In this document: in pieces, positions 1 through 9,985 of the stretch
Layout of the letters: every line of letters begins with the position of its first letter
Position numbering within the stretch: the stretch's first letter is position 1
Assembly: GCF_019139535.1 (NCBI RefSeq)
Contig: NZ_CP077073.1
Coordinates: forward strand, 3,004,501-3,068,500
From: Pseudomonas muyukensis
Lineage (GTDB): Bacteria; Pseudomonadota; Gammaproteobacteria; Pseudomonadales; Pseudomonadaceae
Direction: 5' to 3'
Length of the DNA stretch: 64,000 bases
Made by a program: the position numbers and the translations under genes
Notes under the pieces: generated by a model
What the model was told of the DNA's origin: nothing
Seen by the model: only the letters and a program-made list of their open reading frames with translations
The model's database searches: none

Positions 1-2229
1 TGTGTACTCGGCGGGTAGCTCGGCGCACAGGTACCAGTTTTCCTTGAGCCTTGGTTTGATCGCTGGCCAGGCCTCGCTACTGTTGGGACGGCAGGCCTGA
101 TAGGCAGGGTTCTGATAGATGCGTGGGTCGGTTGGGGCGAAGATCCCCACCAGCGCGGCGGCCCAGTAGATCGCTGCGCACGCCAGCCAAGTGCCCACGA
201 AGTAGTGCAGCAGCTTGATAGGCCGGTAACCGTAGTCGGTGAATTGCCCGTACGCCCAATGCAGGCAACGGCTCACCAGGCGGCTGACCAGGCCTCGATG
301 TTGGTGCTCGGGATCGAGCGGCTGGTCGATAAGGCCGAGTTTGCGTCTTTCCTTTTCCAGCTCGATGCCAACCCGCCGCGCCTCGGCAAAATGCGCAGAG
401 TCCTCAAGCACTTGCTTGAGTTGCCACCAGGGTTGAGGACGAAAATCCTCGGCGCGCCGCGCATTGAAGCGGCATACCCCCGGCCAGCGCTTGTTCAGCC
501 AGCACTTGATCCGTTGGTACCTGCCTGATGGTTGGGTTGGAGTTGGCGCAGCCAGTTGCGCGACCTGCGATTGCAGCCACTTGAGTCGTCTGGCCAGGCT
601 CAACGGCGGATTGGCGGCCAGTGCGTCGTACTTGAAACCATTGAGGACAATCCGTTCTCCCCAGGTGCCTTCATCGTCATCCAGGCGTCCTACCTGGGCA
701 TGTTCGAACGAGGCCCTGCTCAATGGCCTGGCGAACTTGAGAAGCGAGAGCGTGCCCTGGATCCGGGTCTTTTTCAGGCTGAGGGTTTCAGTCGCGTCGG
801 TGGCGAATGTACTGCGATCGCAGCGCAACTCACCTTCGATGCAGGCATCGTTGAATGCAACACTGCCATTGGCCTGAATATTAAGTACGACCTTGCCTAG
901 GATTTTCGATTGGTTGGCATTGAGCGATCGACTGCCAGCATCGCCCTCGAACCGTGCATGGTTGAAGATCAAGTCGCCTTCGAACGTCGTGCACAGCAGC
1001 CTTACGGTGCCTTTGGCGTAGAAATCGGCAATGAAATGCGCATCTCTGCCGATGGTCGCGGCATCGGCGCTCAGGGCAGTGCCATTGTCTCCATGCAGCC
1101 GAGCCGCTGAGCAGACCAATTGTCCACTGATTCGGGTTGTTATCAGCCGCACCTCGCCAAACACCTCGATTTGAGCCAGCTTGAGGCTGCCGTCAATCGT
1201 TGCCCCATCGAACGTGATGGCTTGTCCGCTCGCTTCGAAGCGACCTTCTAACATGACGTTGTCTTTGATTTGCGCTTTGCTGAATCTGACCAGGCCTTTG
1301 GCGTTGAAACCTTTGCGCAGGTACAGCCCACCTTGGAGAGTGCAGCCATTGGCGTTAATTGCCGCTCGGCTTCCCCCATCGAATGTGCCGTGGAGGTCGA
1401 GGGTGGCACCGATCTGTGCTCTATCGAGCTTGAGTTGGCCTTGCACCTGCGCTTCATGCATTTGCAGGCTGTGCGTTACCCGGCTCCCAAACAAGTCAAG
1501 CGCCAACCCCTCATGGCTCATGAATGTGGAGTTGGAAAATCGTAAAGCGCCACCGATCCTGGCATGCTGGCAACGGATGCTGTCGAGCGTTGAATCGTCA
1601 ATGACGACGTTGGAACCGGTGGTGATGTTGTTGAGAATCAGCGCAGGTTCAGCCCTGGCGTGCAGTGAACACTCCAGGCAATAAAGTACGCCGTTGATCT
1701 GTGTACCGGGAAGTGCCAGAGCCTCGCCGCTTCGCACCTTCTGAAGCAGGAGGTTGCCTTGGATGTTGGCATTCCAGGCTTTCAGACCTTTGGCTAGCGA
1801 AGTGTCGACGAGGTGAAGATCGCTCTGCAAGGTGCAGCGATTGGCAACGATCGCGGGTAACCGGCAACCACGCAGGCGGAACGCGCCTGCGACGTGGGCT
1901 TCGCTGAGCATAAGTTGTTGTTCGAAGGTGCAGTCTTGCAACTCGAAGGGCGCTGTGGTGGTCGTCTTGCGCAGATCGAGACGCCCTGAAATATAAGCCC
2001 CGCGCAATAGAATGCCGCGCTCATGGATGGCCGTGGTGTCATCACCGCCGAGGATCAGAAACCTGAGAAACGACCCTCGGACAGTGCGTACAGGGTAGGG
2101 CACATGAGGCCTGTCCCGGCCGATACTGATCGGCTCACCAGTGTTGCAACCGCGTAACACCAGTTCTTCCGCAGTGTTGAGCGGCTCGAAGTCACGCAAC
2201 GACCTTCCTTTGATTCCTTTCTTGCTCAC
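1..2229 (-). CDS. Pentapeptide-like repeat membrane protein, partial at its C-terminus
   Basis: An open frame of 743 codons runs from a GTG at 2229 off the left edge without a stop. An in-frame TAG at 2260-2262 limits the start. Codons read at 2229, 1980, 1080, 540 and 60 are all in the same frame, so I see no frameshift. About 500 residues are built of short imperfect repeats in which A/L-x-G-x-L/F patterns recur (for example ARFEGDAGS, AQIKDNVML, ATIDGSLKL), as expected for a pentapeptide-like right-handed beta-helix. After this come a basic region and a hydrophobic segment near residues 672-694 (ACAAIYWAAALVGIF), then a short part lost at the edge. No enzymatic motif was seen and I do not know its role. 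It is the first gene after xthA on the same strand. Confidence 0.75.
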   Translation of the reverse strand, partial: MSKKGIKGRSLRDFEPLNTAEELVLRGCNTGEPISIGRDRPHVPYPVRTVRGSFLRFLILGGDDTTAIHERGILLRGAYISGRLDLRKTTTTAPFELQDCTFEQQLMLSEAHVAGAFRLRGCRLPAIVANRCTLQSDLHLVDTSLAKGLKAWNANIQGNLLLQKVRSGEALALPGTQINGVLYCLECSLHARAEPALILNNITTGSNVVIDDSTLDSIRCQHARIGGALRFSNSTFMSHEGLALDLFGSRVTHSLQMHEAQVQGQLKLDRAQIGATLDLHGTFDGGSRAAINANGCTLQGGLYLRKGFNAKGLVRFSKAQIKDNVMLEGRFEASGQAITFDGATIDGSLKLAQIEVFGEVRLITTRISGQLVCSAARLHGDNGTALSADAATIGRDAHFIADFYAKGTVRLLCTTFEGDLIFNHARFEGDAGSRSLNANQSKILGKVVLNIQANGSVAFNDACIEGELRCDRSTFATDATETLSLKKTRIQGTLSLLKFARPLSRASFEHAQVGRLDDDEGTWGERIVLNGFKYDALAANPPLSLARRLKWLQSQVAQLAAPTPTQPSGRYQRIKCWLNKRWPGVCRFNARRAEDFRPQPWWQLKQVLEDSAHFAEARRVGIELEKERRKLGLIDQPLDPEHQHRGLVSRLVSRCLHWAYGQFTDYGYRPIKLLHYFVGTWLACAAIYWAAALVGIFAPTDPRIYQNPAYQACRPNSSEAWPAIKPRLKENWYLCAELPAEYT

Positions 2230-2249
2230 AGCGATCTCGATGACAGGCG

Positions 2250-2272
2250 CAGGCCCCGCCTATTGGGGCCTG
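2250..2272 (-). terminator. Stem-loop downstream of xthA
   Basis: An 8-bp perfect inverted repeat (CAGGCCCC and GGGGCCTG) with a 7-nt loop lies 35 bp past the xthA stop and just ahead of the next minus-strand gene. It has no clear U-run, so factor-independent termination is only possible. Confidence 0.4.
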
Positions 2273-2306
2273 GTGATTCAGATGGGGGTGGGTGACATGT
2301 CAGGGC

Positions 2307-3119
2307 TCAGGCCAGTTCAAGCCAGATCGGCGCATGATCCGAGGGTTTCTCCATGCCGCGCAGGTCATAGTCGACCCCGGCCGCCTTCAGCCGCGGCAGC
2401 AGCCCCTGCGAGGCCATGATCAGGTCGATGCGCAGCCCGCGCTTGGGCTCGTCCTCGAACCCACGGCTGCGGTAGTCGAACCAGCTGAACCGATCGGCCA
2501 CCTCAGGGTGCAGGTGGCGGAAGCTGTCGACCAGCCCCCAGCCCTTGAGCCGCTCCATCCATTCACGCTCCTCGGGCAGGAAGCTGCACTTGCCGGTCTT
2601 GAGCCAGCGCTTGGCATTGTCCGGGCCGATGCCGATGTCGCAGTCCTGGGGCGAGATGTTCACATCGCCCATCACCACTACAGGTTGGTCGTTCTTGAAC
2701 TGCCCTTCGAGCAGCGCTTGCAGGTCGCTGTAGAAGCGCTGCTTGGCCGGGAACTTAGTGGGGTGGTCGCGGCTTTCGCCCTGGGGGAAGTAGCCGTTCA
2801 TGATGGTGATCGGCGTGCCGTCGGCGTCGGCGAAGGTGCCCCAGATGAAGCGGCGCTGGGCGTCCTCCTCGTCACTGGCGAACCCCTTGAACAGCGTCAG
2901 CGGGGCTTGTTTGGACAGCAGGGCCACGCCGTAATGGCCTTTCTGGCCGTGGTAGTGGACGTGGTAGCCGAGCGCCTCGATGTCGGCCAGCGGGAACTGC
3001 TCGTCGCTGACCTTGGTTTCCTGCAGGCCGATCACGTCCGGCTGGTGCTTGTCGACCAGCGCCGCCAGTTGGTGCGGACGGGCGCGCAGGCCATTGATGT
3101 TGAACGAGACGATCTTCAT
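2307..3119 (-). CDS. xthA: Exodeoxyribonuclease III
   Basis: This is a 270-aa endonuclease/exonuclease/phosphatase-fold enzyme. Such enzymes act at abasic sites and as 3'-5' exonucleases on duplex DNA in base-excision repair. The start [15 protein letters not shown] is typical of the family. Visible catalytic motifs are LQETK (metal-binding Glu near residue 34), GDVNISPQD in the middle and SDHAPIW near the end. The length fits E. coli XthA (268 aa). A longer in-frame start at 3161 adds 14 residues unlike the family, so I chose ATG 3119. It is divergent from the GNAT gene at 3286. Confidence 0.93.
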   Translation of the reverse strand: MKIVSFNINGLRARPHQLAALVDKHQPDVIGLQETKVSDEQFPLADIEALGYHVHYHGQKGHYGVALLSKQAPLTLFKGFASDEEDAQRRFIWGTFADADGTPITIMNGYFPQGESRDHPTKFPAKQRFYSDLQALLEGQFKNDQPVVVMGDVNISPQDCDIGIGPDNAKRWLKTGKCSFLPEEREWMERLKGWGLVDSFRHLHPEVADRFSWFDYRSRGFEDEPKRGLRIDLIMASQGLLPRLKAAGVDYDLRGMEKPSDHAPIWLELA

Positions 3120-3285
3120 GGCAAGACGATCCTGGTAAAAGCCTCGGATGCTAGCCGACATCGGCGCTCACGGCCAGCGTGGCGCGGTGTCGGCGGCGCT
3201 GCTAACGTGCTGGAAGACGCGCTGAACCACATGCCGTGAAACGGCTCCAAGGCACTGTATGCCCATTCCAGGAGGACTGCCCGCA

Positions 3286-3936
3286 ATGCCTGAGACCATC
3301 GCCACCACGGCGCGCACCTGTCTGCTCGACCAGGGCTATGCCCGCGAGGTGCGTTCGCTGCTCTACCATGCCTATCGTCACGAGCCGACCTTTGCCTGGC
3401 TGTTCGAAGCCCAGCGCCCAGGCTACGAACGGCGCCTGCGGGTGATGGTGCGCGAATGGGTGCGCCAGCATTTCTACCTGCAACTGCCGGCTATTGGCCT
3501 GCTGCGCGACGATCGCCTGATCGGCGTGGCGTTGATCGTGCCGCCGCAGCGGCGCCTGGGCGTGGCGGACAGCTGGGCCTGGCGCCTGCGCATGATCCTC
3601 GGCACCGGCCTGCGCTGCACCCGGCGCTACCTGGACTACCAGGCGGCCCTGGCTGGCTGCTTGCCCAGCGAGCAGGTGCATGTGCTGCCATTGTTAGGGG
3701 TGCATCCGCAATTCCAGGGGCAGCAGCACGGCGAGCAGTTGCTGCAGGCCGTGCATGACTGGTGCGCCGAGGATCCGAGCACCGACGGCGTAGTGCTCGA
3801 TACTGGCAATGCCCATTACCTGGCGTTCTATCAGCGCCAGGGCTACCAGGAAATCGGTGAAGTTGCAGTAGGACCAATCCGCGAGCGAGTGTTCTTTCAC
3901 CCTAATCCCGTATCATCCAAGTCTGCAAACCTGTGA
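3286..3936 (+). CDS. GNAT-family N-acetyltransferase
   Basis: This 216-aa protein resembles acetyl-CoA-dependent N-acetyltransferases. The supporting region is the C-terminal half: LLGVHPQFQGQQHGEQLL matches the acetyl-CoA-binding motif A (V-x-P-x-x-Q/R-G-x-x-x-G), and FYQRQGYQEIGE matches motif B. GGAGG followed by 10 nt precedes ATG 3286, which I prefer over an in-frame ATG at 3259. The substrate is unknown. It sits ahead of tamA on the same strand, 44 bp away, but nothing links the functions. Confidence 0.8.
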   Translation: MPETIATTARTCLLDQGYAREVRSLLYHAYRHEPTFAWLFEAQRPGYERRLRVMVREWVRQHFYLQLPAIGLLRDDRLIGVALIVPPQRRLGVADSWAWRLRMILGTGLRCTRRYLDYQAALAGCLPSEQVHVLPLLGVHPQFQGQQHGEQLLQAVHDWCAEDPSTDGVVLDTGNAHYLAFYQRQGYQEIGEVAVGPIRERVFFHPNPVSSKSANL

Positions 3937-3980
3937 CAGGTATTTACCGGCGGGCCCTTTGACCGTTGCGCTCTGGTAGC

Positions 3981-5732
3981 ATGCGCCCCATGACGTATTC
4001 AGGAAGACTTGGCTGGGGCCTGCTTTTGTTGGCCGCCAGCTCCATGGCATGGGCGCAGAGCGAATTGCTGGTGCGGGTCAAACCCGCCAACAAGACGCTC
4101 AAGTCCAATATCGAAGGTTATATCGGCAGCCTGGGTGACCGCGACGAAGAAGCGCTGCTGCGTTTCAGCCGGGGCGCCGAGGAGCAGGCGCGCAAGGCGG
4201 CCCAGGCCCTGGGCTACTATCAGGCGCAAGTCGACAGCGAGGTCAAGGCGCCTGGCGACAAGGACAAACCCGCGCAATTGATCCTGCGAATCGAGCCGGG
4301 GGAGCCTGTGCACCTGCGCAACGTCACCGTGCGCATCGAGGGGCCGGCCAGCGAACTCAAGGCCTTTCGCATCCCCGACAGCAAGGCCCTGCGCCCAGGC
4401 GAGCAACTTAACCATGGCAGCTACGAGGATGCCAAGCGCCTGATCCAGAACCAGGCCTCGCGCTACGGTTTCTTCGATGGCCGTTTCCAGCGCCAGCGCC
4501 TGGCGGTCGATCCCCAGGCCGGGGTGGCCGACATCGAACTCATCTACCAGAGCGGCCCGCGCTATCGCCTGGGCGCGGTGAACTTCGGCGGCGATACGCC
4601 GCTGGACAACGACCTGTTGCAACGCATGGTGTCGTTCAAGCCCGGTACCCCCTACGATTCCGAACTGATCGCCGAACTCAACAACGATCTGCAATCGAGC
4701 GGCTACTTCGAGGGCGTGCGGGTAGATGCAGCGCCCACCGCCGCGGTGGGCGAGGAGATCCCCGTGGACGTGCGCCTCGATACCCGCAAGCCGCGGACCA
4801 TGGGCCTGGGCCTGGGCTTCTCGACCGACGTCGGCCCGCGCGGCAAGGCCAACTGGACTCGGCACTGGGTCAATCCGCAAGGCCATAGTTACGGCTGGGA
4901 GACCGAGCTCTCGGCACCGCGGCAAAACGTCGGCCTGTGGTACGACATTCCGCTGGACCCGCCGCTCACCGACAAGCTGCGCTTCGCCGGTGGCTACCAG
5001 AACGAAGACATCTCCGGCACCGACACCCTCAGCAAGCTGCTGACGGTCGGCCCGGAATGGCACAGCAAGCTGCCCAGCGGCTGGCAGCGGGTCATCTCGC
5101 TGAAATACCAGCGTGAAGAGTACCGCCTGGGCGACGACTCGGGCCTGAGCAACCTGCTCATGCCGGGCGTGAGTTTTTCCTACTTGCGCAGCGACAACCG
5201 CATCGACCCGCACAACGGCTATCGCCTGCAGTTCGACCTGCAGGCGGCCAAGGAAGGGCTGGGCTCGGACACCAACCTGGTGCATGGCAACGTGCTGCTC
5301 AAGGGCCTGACCACCCTTGGCCAGAACCATCGTTTGCTCGGCCGGGTGCAGTTCGGCGGCAGCGCGACCAATGGCTATCAGCAGAACATCCCACCCTCGC
5401 TGCGCTTCTTTGCCGGTGGTGACCAGAGCGTGCGCGGCTACGACTACCAGTCGCTGTCGCCGAAGAACAACAAGGGCGACCGCATCGGTGGTCGCTACCT
5501 GGTCGCGGGCAGCGCCGAGTACCAGTATTCGATTGCGGAAAAATGGCGCCTGGCAACCTTCATCGACCAGGGCAACTCCTTCAACTCGCTGGAGCTGCCT
5601 AGCCTGAAGACCGGTGTCGGTTTCGGCGTGCGCTGGGTGTCGCCGGTTGGGCCGTTGCGCCTGGACCTGGCGCGCGCGCTGGATGACGATGGCGGTCTGC
5701 GCCTGCACTTTTCCATGGGGCCTGAGCTGTGA
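3981..5732 (+). CDS. tamA: TamA, outer-membrane Omp85 subunit of the TAM complex
   Basis: The product is about 583 aa. It has a signal peptide (hydrophobic GLLLLAASSMAWAQS), then POTRA-type repeats to about residue 265, then a 16-strand-type beta-barrel ending in the aromatic-poor but typical tail FSMGPEL. Barrel-region motifs include the lid-like GGDQSVRGYDY, which matches the conserved (V/I)RG(Y/F) loop-6 motif of Omp85 proteins. TamA works with TamB in outer-membrane protein and lipid homeostasis. Its stop overlaps the start of tamB by 1 nt. The start is uncertain: ATG 3981 and ATG 3990 are both possible and neither has a good Shine-Dalgarno sequence. Confidence 0.9.
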   Translation: MRPMTYSGRLGWGLLLLAASSMAWAQSELLVRVKPANKTLKSNIEGYIGSLGDRDEEALLRFSRGAEEQARKAAQALGYYQAQVDSEVKAPGDKDKPAQLILRIEPGEPVHLRNVTVRIEGPASELKAFRIPDSKALRPGEQLNHGSYEDAKRLIQNQASRYGFFDGRFQRQRLAVDPQAGVADIELIYQSGPRYRLGAVNFGGDTPLDNDLLQRMVSFKPGTPYDSELIAELNNDLQSSGYFEGVRVDAAPTAAVGEEIPVDVRLDTRKPRTMGLGLGFSTDVGPRGKANWTRHWVNPQGHSYGWETELSAPRQNVGLWYDIPLDPPLTDKLRFAGGYQNEDISGTDTLSKLLTVGPEWHSKLPSGWQRVISLKYQREEYRLGDDSGLSNLLMPGVSFSYLRSDNRIDPHNGYRLQFDLQAAKEGLGSDTNLVHGNVLLKGLTTLGQNHRLLGRVQFGGSATNGYQQNIPPSLRFFAGGDQSVRGYDYQSLSPKNNKGDRIGGRYLVAGSAEYQYSIAEKWRLATFIDQGNSFNSLELPSLKTGVGFGVRWVSPVGPLRLDLARALDDDGGLRLHFSMGPEL

Positions 5733-8700
5733 TGCGTGTATTCAGAACCTGCCTGATCGTGCTGCTGGGCCTGTTGAGCCTGATCGGACTTGCCCTGGGC
5801 CTGCTGCTTGGCACCGATGCCGGCAGCCGTTGGCTGCTGGGGCGGGTGCCGGGGCTTGAGGTCAGTGATTTCAGTGGTCGCCTGGGCGGCCAATGGCAGG
5901 CCAGCCAGCTGCGCTGGGTCGAGGGTGACAACCGGGTCGAGCTGCAAGCCGCGCAAATGAGCTGGTCACCGGCCTGCCTGCTGCGTGCCACCCTGTGTAT
6001 CGAGCGCCTGCAAGCCGAGCGTATCGACATGGCCTTTGCCCCGGGTGAGCAACAGGCCGATAGCGGCCCATTGCAGTTACCGACGCTGCGCCTGCCGCTG
6101 GCGATCGAACTGGGCGAGGTCAAGGTGGGCCAGATGCGCCTGGACGGCAGCGATCTGCTCGGCGACCTGCAACTGGCGGCGCACTGGACCGCCAGCGGTT
6201 TGCGGGTCGACACCCTGCGCGTGCGTCGTGATGACCTGCTCCTTGATATTTGCGCTGATGTGCAACCGCAGGGCGACTGGCCACTGCAACTGCAAGGCAC
6301 GCTGCAGCTGCCTGCGGTTGATGGCAAGGCCTGGCAGCTGGCGCTGAACGCCAAGGGGGCGTTGCAGCAGACGCTGACCCTGCAGGCCGATAGCAGCGGT
6401 TACCTGGACGCGCGCCTGAGCGGTGAGCTGCAAGCCCTGGCCGAGCACCTGCCGGCACGCTTGAGCATTCGCAGCGATGGGTTCAAGCCTGCTGGCAGCC
6501 TGCCCGACACCTTGCAACTGAACCAGTTGAAGCTCGATGCCCAAGGGGATTTGCTCAAGGGCTACCGGCTGTCCGGCAGCGCCACGTTGCCGGCCGAGCA
6601 GGGCCCCGTGGGGCTGGTGCTGGCCGGCAAGGTCGATGCCAAGGGGGCGCGCCTGGATGCCCTGGACCTCAAGGCCCGCGACAGCCAGCACCTGAAGTTG
6701 CAGGCCAGTGCCGACTGGCAGCAGGGCCTGAGTGCCGAGGCGAGCCTGGATTGGCTGGACTTCCCATGGCTGCGTCTGTATCCGCTGGAGCCCGCGCCCC
6801 AGGTCAGCCTCAAGCGCCTTGACGCCCAGGTGCAATACCGCGACGGCAACTACAAGGGGGCCTTCAAGGGTGACCTCGATGGGCCGGCCGGTGCCTTCAG
6901 CCTGGCCAGCCCGTTCGAAGGCGACCTCGCTCAGGTGCGCTTGCCGCAGCTGGCGCTGAGCGCGGGGCAGGGCAAGGCGGCAGGCAGCATTGCCCTGCGT
7001 TTTGCCGATAGCCTGGCGTGGGATGTCGATCTGCAACTGTCGGCCCTGGACCCGGCCTACTGGCTGGCCGAGCTGCCGGGCAGCCTGGCCGGCCCCTTGC
7101 GCAGCCAGGGGGAATGGCACAACGAACAGCTCAGGCTCAAGGCGCAACTCGACCTCAAGGGCCGTTTGCGCGGCCAGCCGGCGTTGCTCAAGGTCGACGC
7201 CGAAGGCGAGGGCGATCACTGGACCTTGGGCAGCCTGGCAGTACAGCTGGGTGACAACCGCATCACTGGCAGTGGCAGCCTGCAGCAGCGCCTGGCCGGG
7301 CGCATCGACCTGGAGCTGCCGCGCCTCGGCCAGCTGTGGCCACAGTTGCAAGGGCAGGCCAAGGGCCGTCTGGATGTAGCAGGCACCCTGGCAGCCCCGC
7401 AGGGCACGTTCACCTTGCAAGGCCAGCAACTCGGGCAGGCCGACAACCGTCTGCAACGCCTGGATCTGGATGCACGCCTGGACAACGCCCAGCGCGCTCA
7501 GCTAGCGCTCAAGGTCGGTGGTATTCGCCTGGGCGAGACCGCCTTGGGCAACCTTGAGGTACAAGGCAAGGGCGATATCCGCCAGCAGGCCGCCACCCTC
7601 GCCCTCGTGGGGCCCCAGCTCAAGCTCGACCTGGCCGTGGATGGCGCATTGAGCAAAGGTGACTGGCGTGGCCGCCTGGCCAGTGGACGTATCCAGGCCG
7701 GGGGCCAGGACTGGCAATTGCAGGCGCCGACGAAGCTGCAGCGCCTGGCCAACGGGCAGCTGGATTTTGCCGCCCACTGCTGGCGCTCCGGCCAGGCCAG
7801 CTTGTGTGGCGAGGACCAGCGCCTGGCCCCCGAGCCGCGCCTGCGTTATCACCTCAAGCAGTTTCCGCTGGACAGCCTGGCGCAATGGCTGCCCAAGGAC
7901 TTTGCCTGGCAGGGCCTGCTCAACGCCGATATCAACCTCGATATCCCGGCCAGCGGCCCCAAGGGCACGGTGCGTATCGATGCCAGCCAGGGGACCTTGC
8001 GGGTACGTGACAAAGGGCGCTGGGTCGATTTCCCGTATCAGGTGTTGCGCCTGGACAGCAGCCTGGCGCCCCGGCGGGTCGACACGCGCCTGGATTTCCA
8101 GGGGCAGCGGCTTGGTCAGCTAAGCCTGAACACACGGCTCGACCCGCTGGGCCGCAACAAGCCGCTGTCTGGTGATTTCCACCTGGCCGGGCTCGACCTG
8201 TCGATTGCCAGGCCGTTTCTGCCGATGGTCGAGCGCCTGGCCGGTCAGCTCAATGGCAGTGGGCGTCTGTCCGGCAGCCTGCTGGCGCCGCAAGTCGATG
8301 GCAGCCTGGCCTTGAGCGGTGGCGAGGTCAGTGGCGCCGAGCTGCCGGTCAGCCTCGAGGCGTTGTCGTTACAAGCGCTGATCGCCGGCGAACAGGTGCA
8401 GCTCAAGGGCGACTGGCGCAGTGGTGAGGCTGGGCGAGGGCAATTGGCCGGACAGATGACCTGGGGCCAGGCATTGGCCATGGACCTGCGACTGCAGGGC
8501 CAGCAACTGCCGGTCAACGTGGAACCCTACGCGGCCCTGGAGGTGGCTCCCGACCTGGTTATCCGTCTGGTCGAGGATCGGCTGGCGGTCACCGGCAAGG
8601 TTCACGTGCCCAAGGGCAAAATCACCGTGCGCGAGTTGCCACCTTCAACGGTGAAGGTTTCCGATGACACGGTGATCGTCGGCCAGCAGACTGACGCGGG

Positions 8701-9403
8701 TAAGCCGCCAATGGCCGTGGCCATGGATATCGACGTCGATGTCGGCCGTGAAAAACTGTCGTTCAGTGGCTTTGGCCTGAGCGCCAACCTGCTCGGCCAC
8801 GTGCACATCGGCGACAACCTCGACACCCGTGGCGAGCTCAGCCTGGCCGACGGCCGCTACCGCGCCTACGGCCAGCGCCTGACCATTCGCCGTGCACGCC
8901 TGTTGTTCGCCGGGCCCATCGACCAGCCGTACCTGGACATCGAGGCGATTCGCCAGGTCGATGATGTGATTGCCGGTATCCGCCTCAGCGGCAGCGCCGA
9001 GCAGCCCACCACCAAGGTGTTCTCGGAGCCGGCGATGAGCCAGGAACAGGCCTTGTCCTACCTGGTGCTGGGCAGGCCACTGGGTGGTTCTGGCGAGGAC
9101 AACAACATGCTGGCCGAGGCCGCCCTGGGCCTGGGCTTGATGGGCAGTGCCGGCCTGACCGGCGGCCTGGCGTCGAACCTGGGTATCGAGGACTTCCAGC
9201 TCGATACCCAAGGCTCGGGCAACAGTACCAGCGTGGTGGCCAGCGGTAACCTGACCGAGCGCCTGAGCCTGCGCTATGGTGTTGGTGTGTTCGAGCCGGC
9301 CAATACCATCGCGCTGCGCTACAAACTGAGTAAAAAGGTCTATCTCGAGGCCGCCAGCGGCTTGGCCAGTTCGCTGGATATCTTCTACAAGCGCGATTTC
9401 TAA
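5732..9403 (+). CDS. tamB: TamB, inner-membrane-anchored translocation and assembly module protein
   Basis: The protein has 1223 aa, close to E. coli TamB (1259 aa). An N-terminal signal anchor (LIVLLGLLSLIGLALGLLLG) is followed by about 900 residues of repetitive beta-strand sequence rich in alternating hydrophobic residues, expected to form the periplasm-spanning groove. The C-terminal DUF490/TamB domain includes VHVPKGKITVRELPP, GRYRAYGQRLTIRRA, LSYLVLGRP and a final LDIFYKRDF. It starts with ATG in a TGATG overlap with tamA; a GTG one codon earlier is also possible. Translational coupling fits the two-component TAM complex. The related YhdP/TamB family carries phospholipids to the outer membrane. 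Confidence 0.93.
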   Translation: MRVFRTCLIVLLGLLSLIGLALGLLLGTDAGSRWLLGRVPGLEVSDFSGRLGGQWQASQLRWVEGDNRVELQAAQMSWSPACLLRATLCIERLQAERIDMAFAPGEQQADSGPLQLPTLRLPLAIELGEVKVGQMRLDGSDLLGDLQLAAHWTASGLRVDTLRVRRDDLLLDICADVQPQGDWPLQLQGTLQLPAVDGKAWQLALNAKGALQQTLTLQADSSGYLDARLSGELQALAEHLPARLSIRSDGFKPAGSLPDTLQLNQLKLDAQGDLLKGYRLSGSATLPAEQGPVGLVLAGKVDAKGARLDALDLKARDSQHLKLQASADWQQGLSAEASLDWLDFPWLRLYPLEPAPQVSLKRLDAQVQYRDGNYKGAFKGDLDGPAGAFSLASPFEGDLAQVRLPQLALSAGQGKAAGSIALRFADSLAWDVDLQLSALDPAYWLAELPGSLAGPLRSQGEWHNEQLRLKAQLDLKGRLRGQPALLKVDAEGEGDHWTLGSLAVQLGDNRITGSGSLQQRLAGRIDLELPRLGQLWPQLQGQAKGRLDVAGTLAAPQGTFTLQGQQLGQADNRLQRLDLDARLDNAQRAQLALKVGGIRLGETALGNLEVQGKGDIRQQAATLALVGPQLKLDLAVDGALSKGDWRGRLASGRIQAGGQDWQLQAPTKLQRLANGQLDFAAHCWRSGQASLCGEDQRLAPEPRLRYHLKQFPLDSLAQWLPKDFAWQGLLNADINLDIPASGPKGTVRIDASQGTLRVRDKGRWVDFPYQVLRLDSSLAPRRVDTRLDFQGQRLGQLSLNTRLDPLGRNKPLSGDFHLAGLDLSIARPFLPMVERLAGQLNGSGRLSGSLLAPQVDGSLALSGGEVSGAELPVSLEALSLQALIAGEQVQLKGDWRSGEAGRGQLAGQMTWGQALAMDLRLQGQQLPVNVEPYAALEVAPDLVIRLVEDRLAVTGKVHVPKGKITVRELPPSTVKVSDDTVIVGQQTDAGKPPMAVAMDIDVDVGREKLSFSGFGLSANLLGHVHIGDNLDTRGELSLADGRYRAYGQRLTIRRARLLFAGPIDQPYLDIEAIRQVDDVIAGIRLSGSAEQPTTKVFSEPAMSQEQALSYLVLGRPLGGSGEDNNMLAEAALGLGLMGSAGLTGGLASNLGIEDFQLDTQGSGNSTSVVASGNLTERLSLRYGVGVFEPANTIALRYKLSKKVYLEAASGLASSLDIFYKRDF

Positions 9404-9525
9404 GCGCTGTCCCTGACCCGCGCCGGCCATCCCTGGTCGGCTGCGGCTGCTGTTGACCCCATTGAATACTGACGGTTCTGACCTGGCGTGGTGTCGGACG
9501 CCGGGTACGTGGTGTGCGGGATTGT

Positions 9526-9906
9526 TCAACGGGCGTGACAGTCCTGGCGACGGATGTTGCCGATCTGGCGCAGACTCAAACCGTATTTGTCGGCCAGCAG
9601 GCTGCGGGACAGGCCGTCGGCGCTTTCTTTCTGGATCTGCTGGTTGCGCAATTGCCGCTGGAAATGGTCGGCCTTGGGAATTTCCAGGGCCAGGCCGGCA
9701 AAGCGCTCGATCAGCGCGTCGAGCGCCTGGGGTGGCAGGACGTCTGCCAGCTTGGTGCGATCGCGATGCTTGGGGATGTACTTGGGGCGTCCGCCGAAGG
9801 CGCTGGTCAGGCGATAGGCGTTTTGCAAACCGATGCATTCGATCAGTGCTTGCAGCGACTGTGGGAGCTGGTTGGTTTCTATGTTGCTCAGATCTGGCGT
9901 TTCCAC
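9526..9906 (-). CDS. Mor-family transcription activator, orphan
   Basis: This 126-aa protein resembles the phage Mu middle-operon regulator (Mor/C family). The C-terminal part (LSRSLLADKYGLSLRQIGNIRRQ) matches the Mor helix-turn-helix, and the N-terminal part (LIECIGLQNAYRLTSAFGG) matches the dimerisation half. AGGAAGC lies 6-12 nt ahead of ATG 9906. No Mu-like transposase, Gam, GemA or structural gene is in the window, so it is a domesticated or remnant regulator. In Mu-like phages Mor activates the middle promoter; the target here is unknown. Confidence 0.8.
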   Translation of the reverse strand: METPDLSNIETNQLPQSLQALIECIGLQNAYRLTSAFGGRPKYIPKHRDRTKLADVLPPQALDALIERFAGLALEIPKADHFQRQLRNQQIQKESADGLSRSLLADKYGLSLRQIGNIRRQDCHAR

Positions 9907-9985
9907 GTGAAGCTTCCTTTTGCTGGATGGATTTTTCAGGGCGCTTGCCGCTAGAGGTCGCGCCGTGAATCGATTCTTGATCAGC

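Noticed and set aside
3999..5708. 569-codon frame antisense to tamA
   Set aside because: The composition is Gln/Arg/Ala-rich shadow sequence, and the plus strand has a complete TamA with POTRA and barrel motifs.
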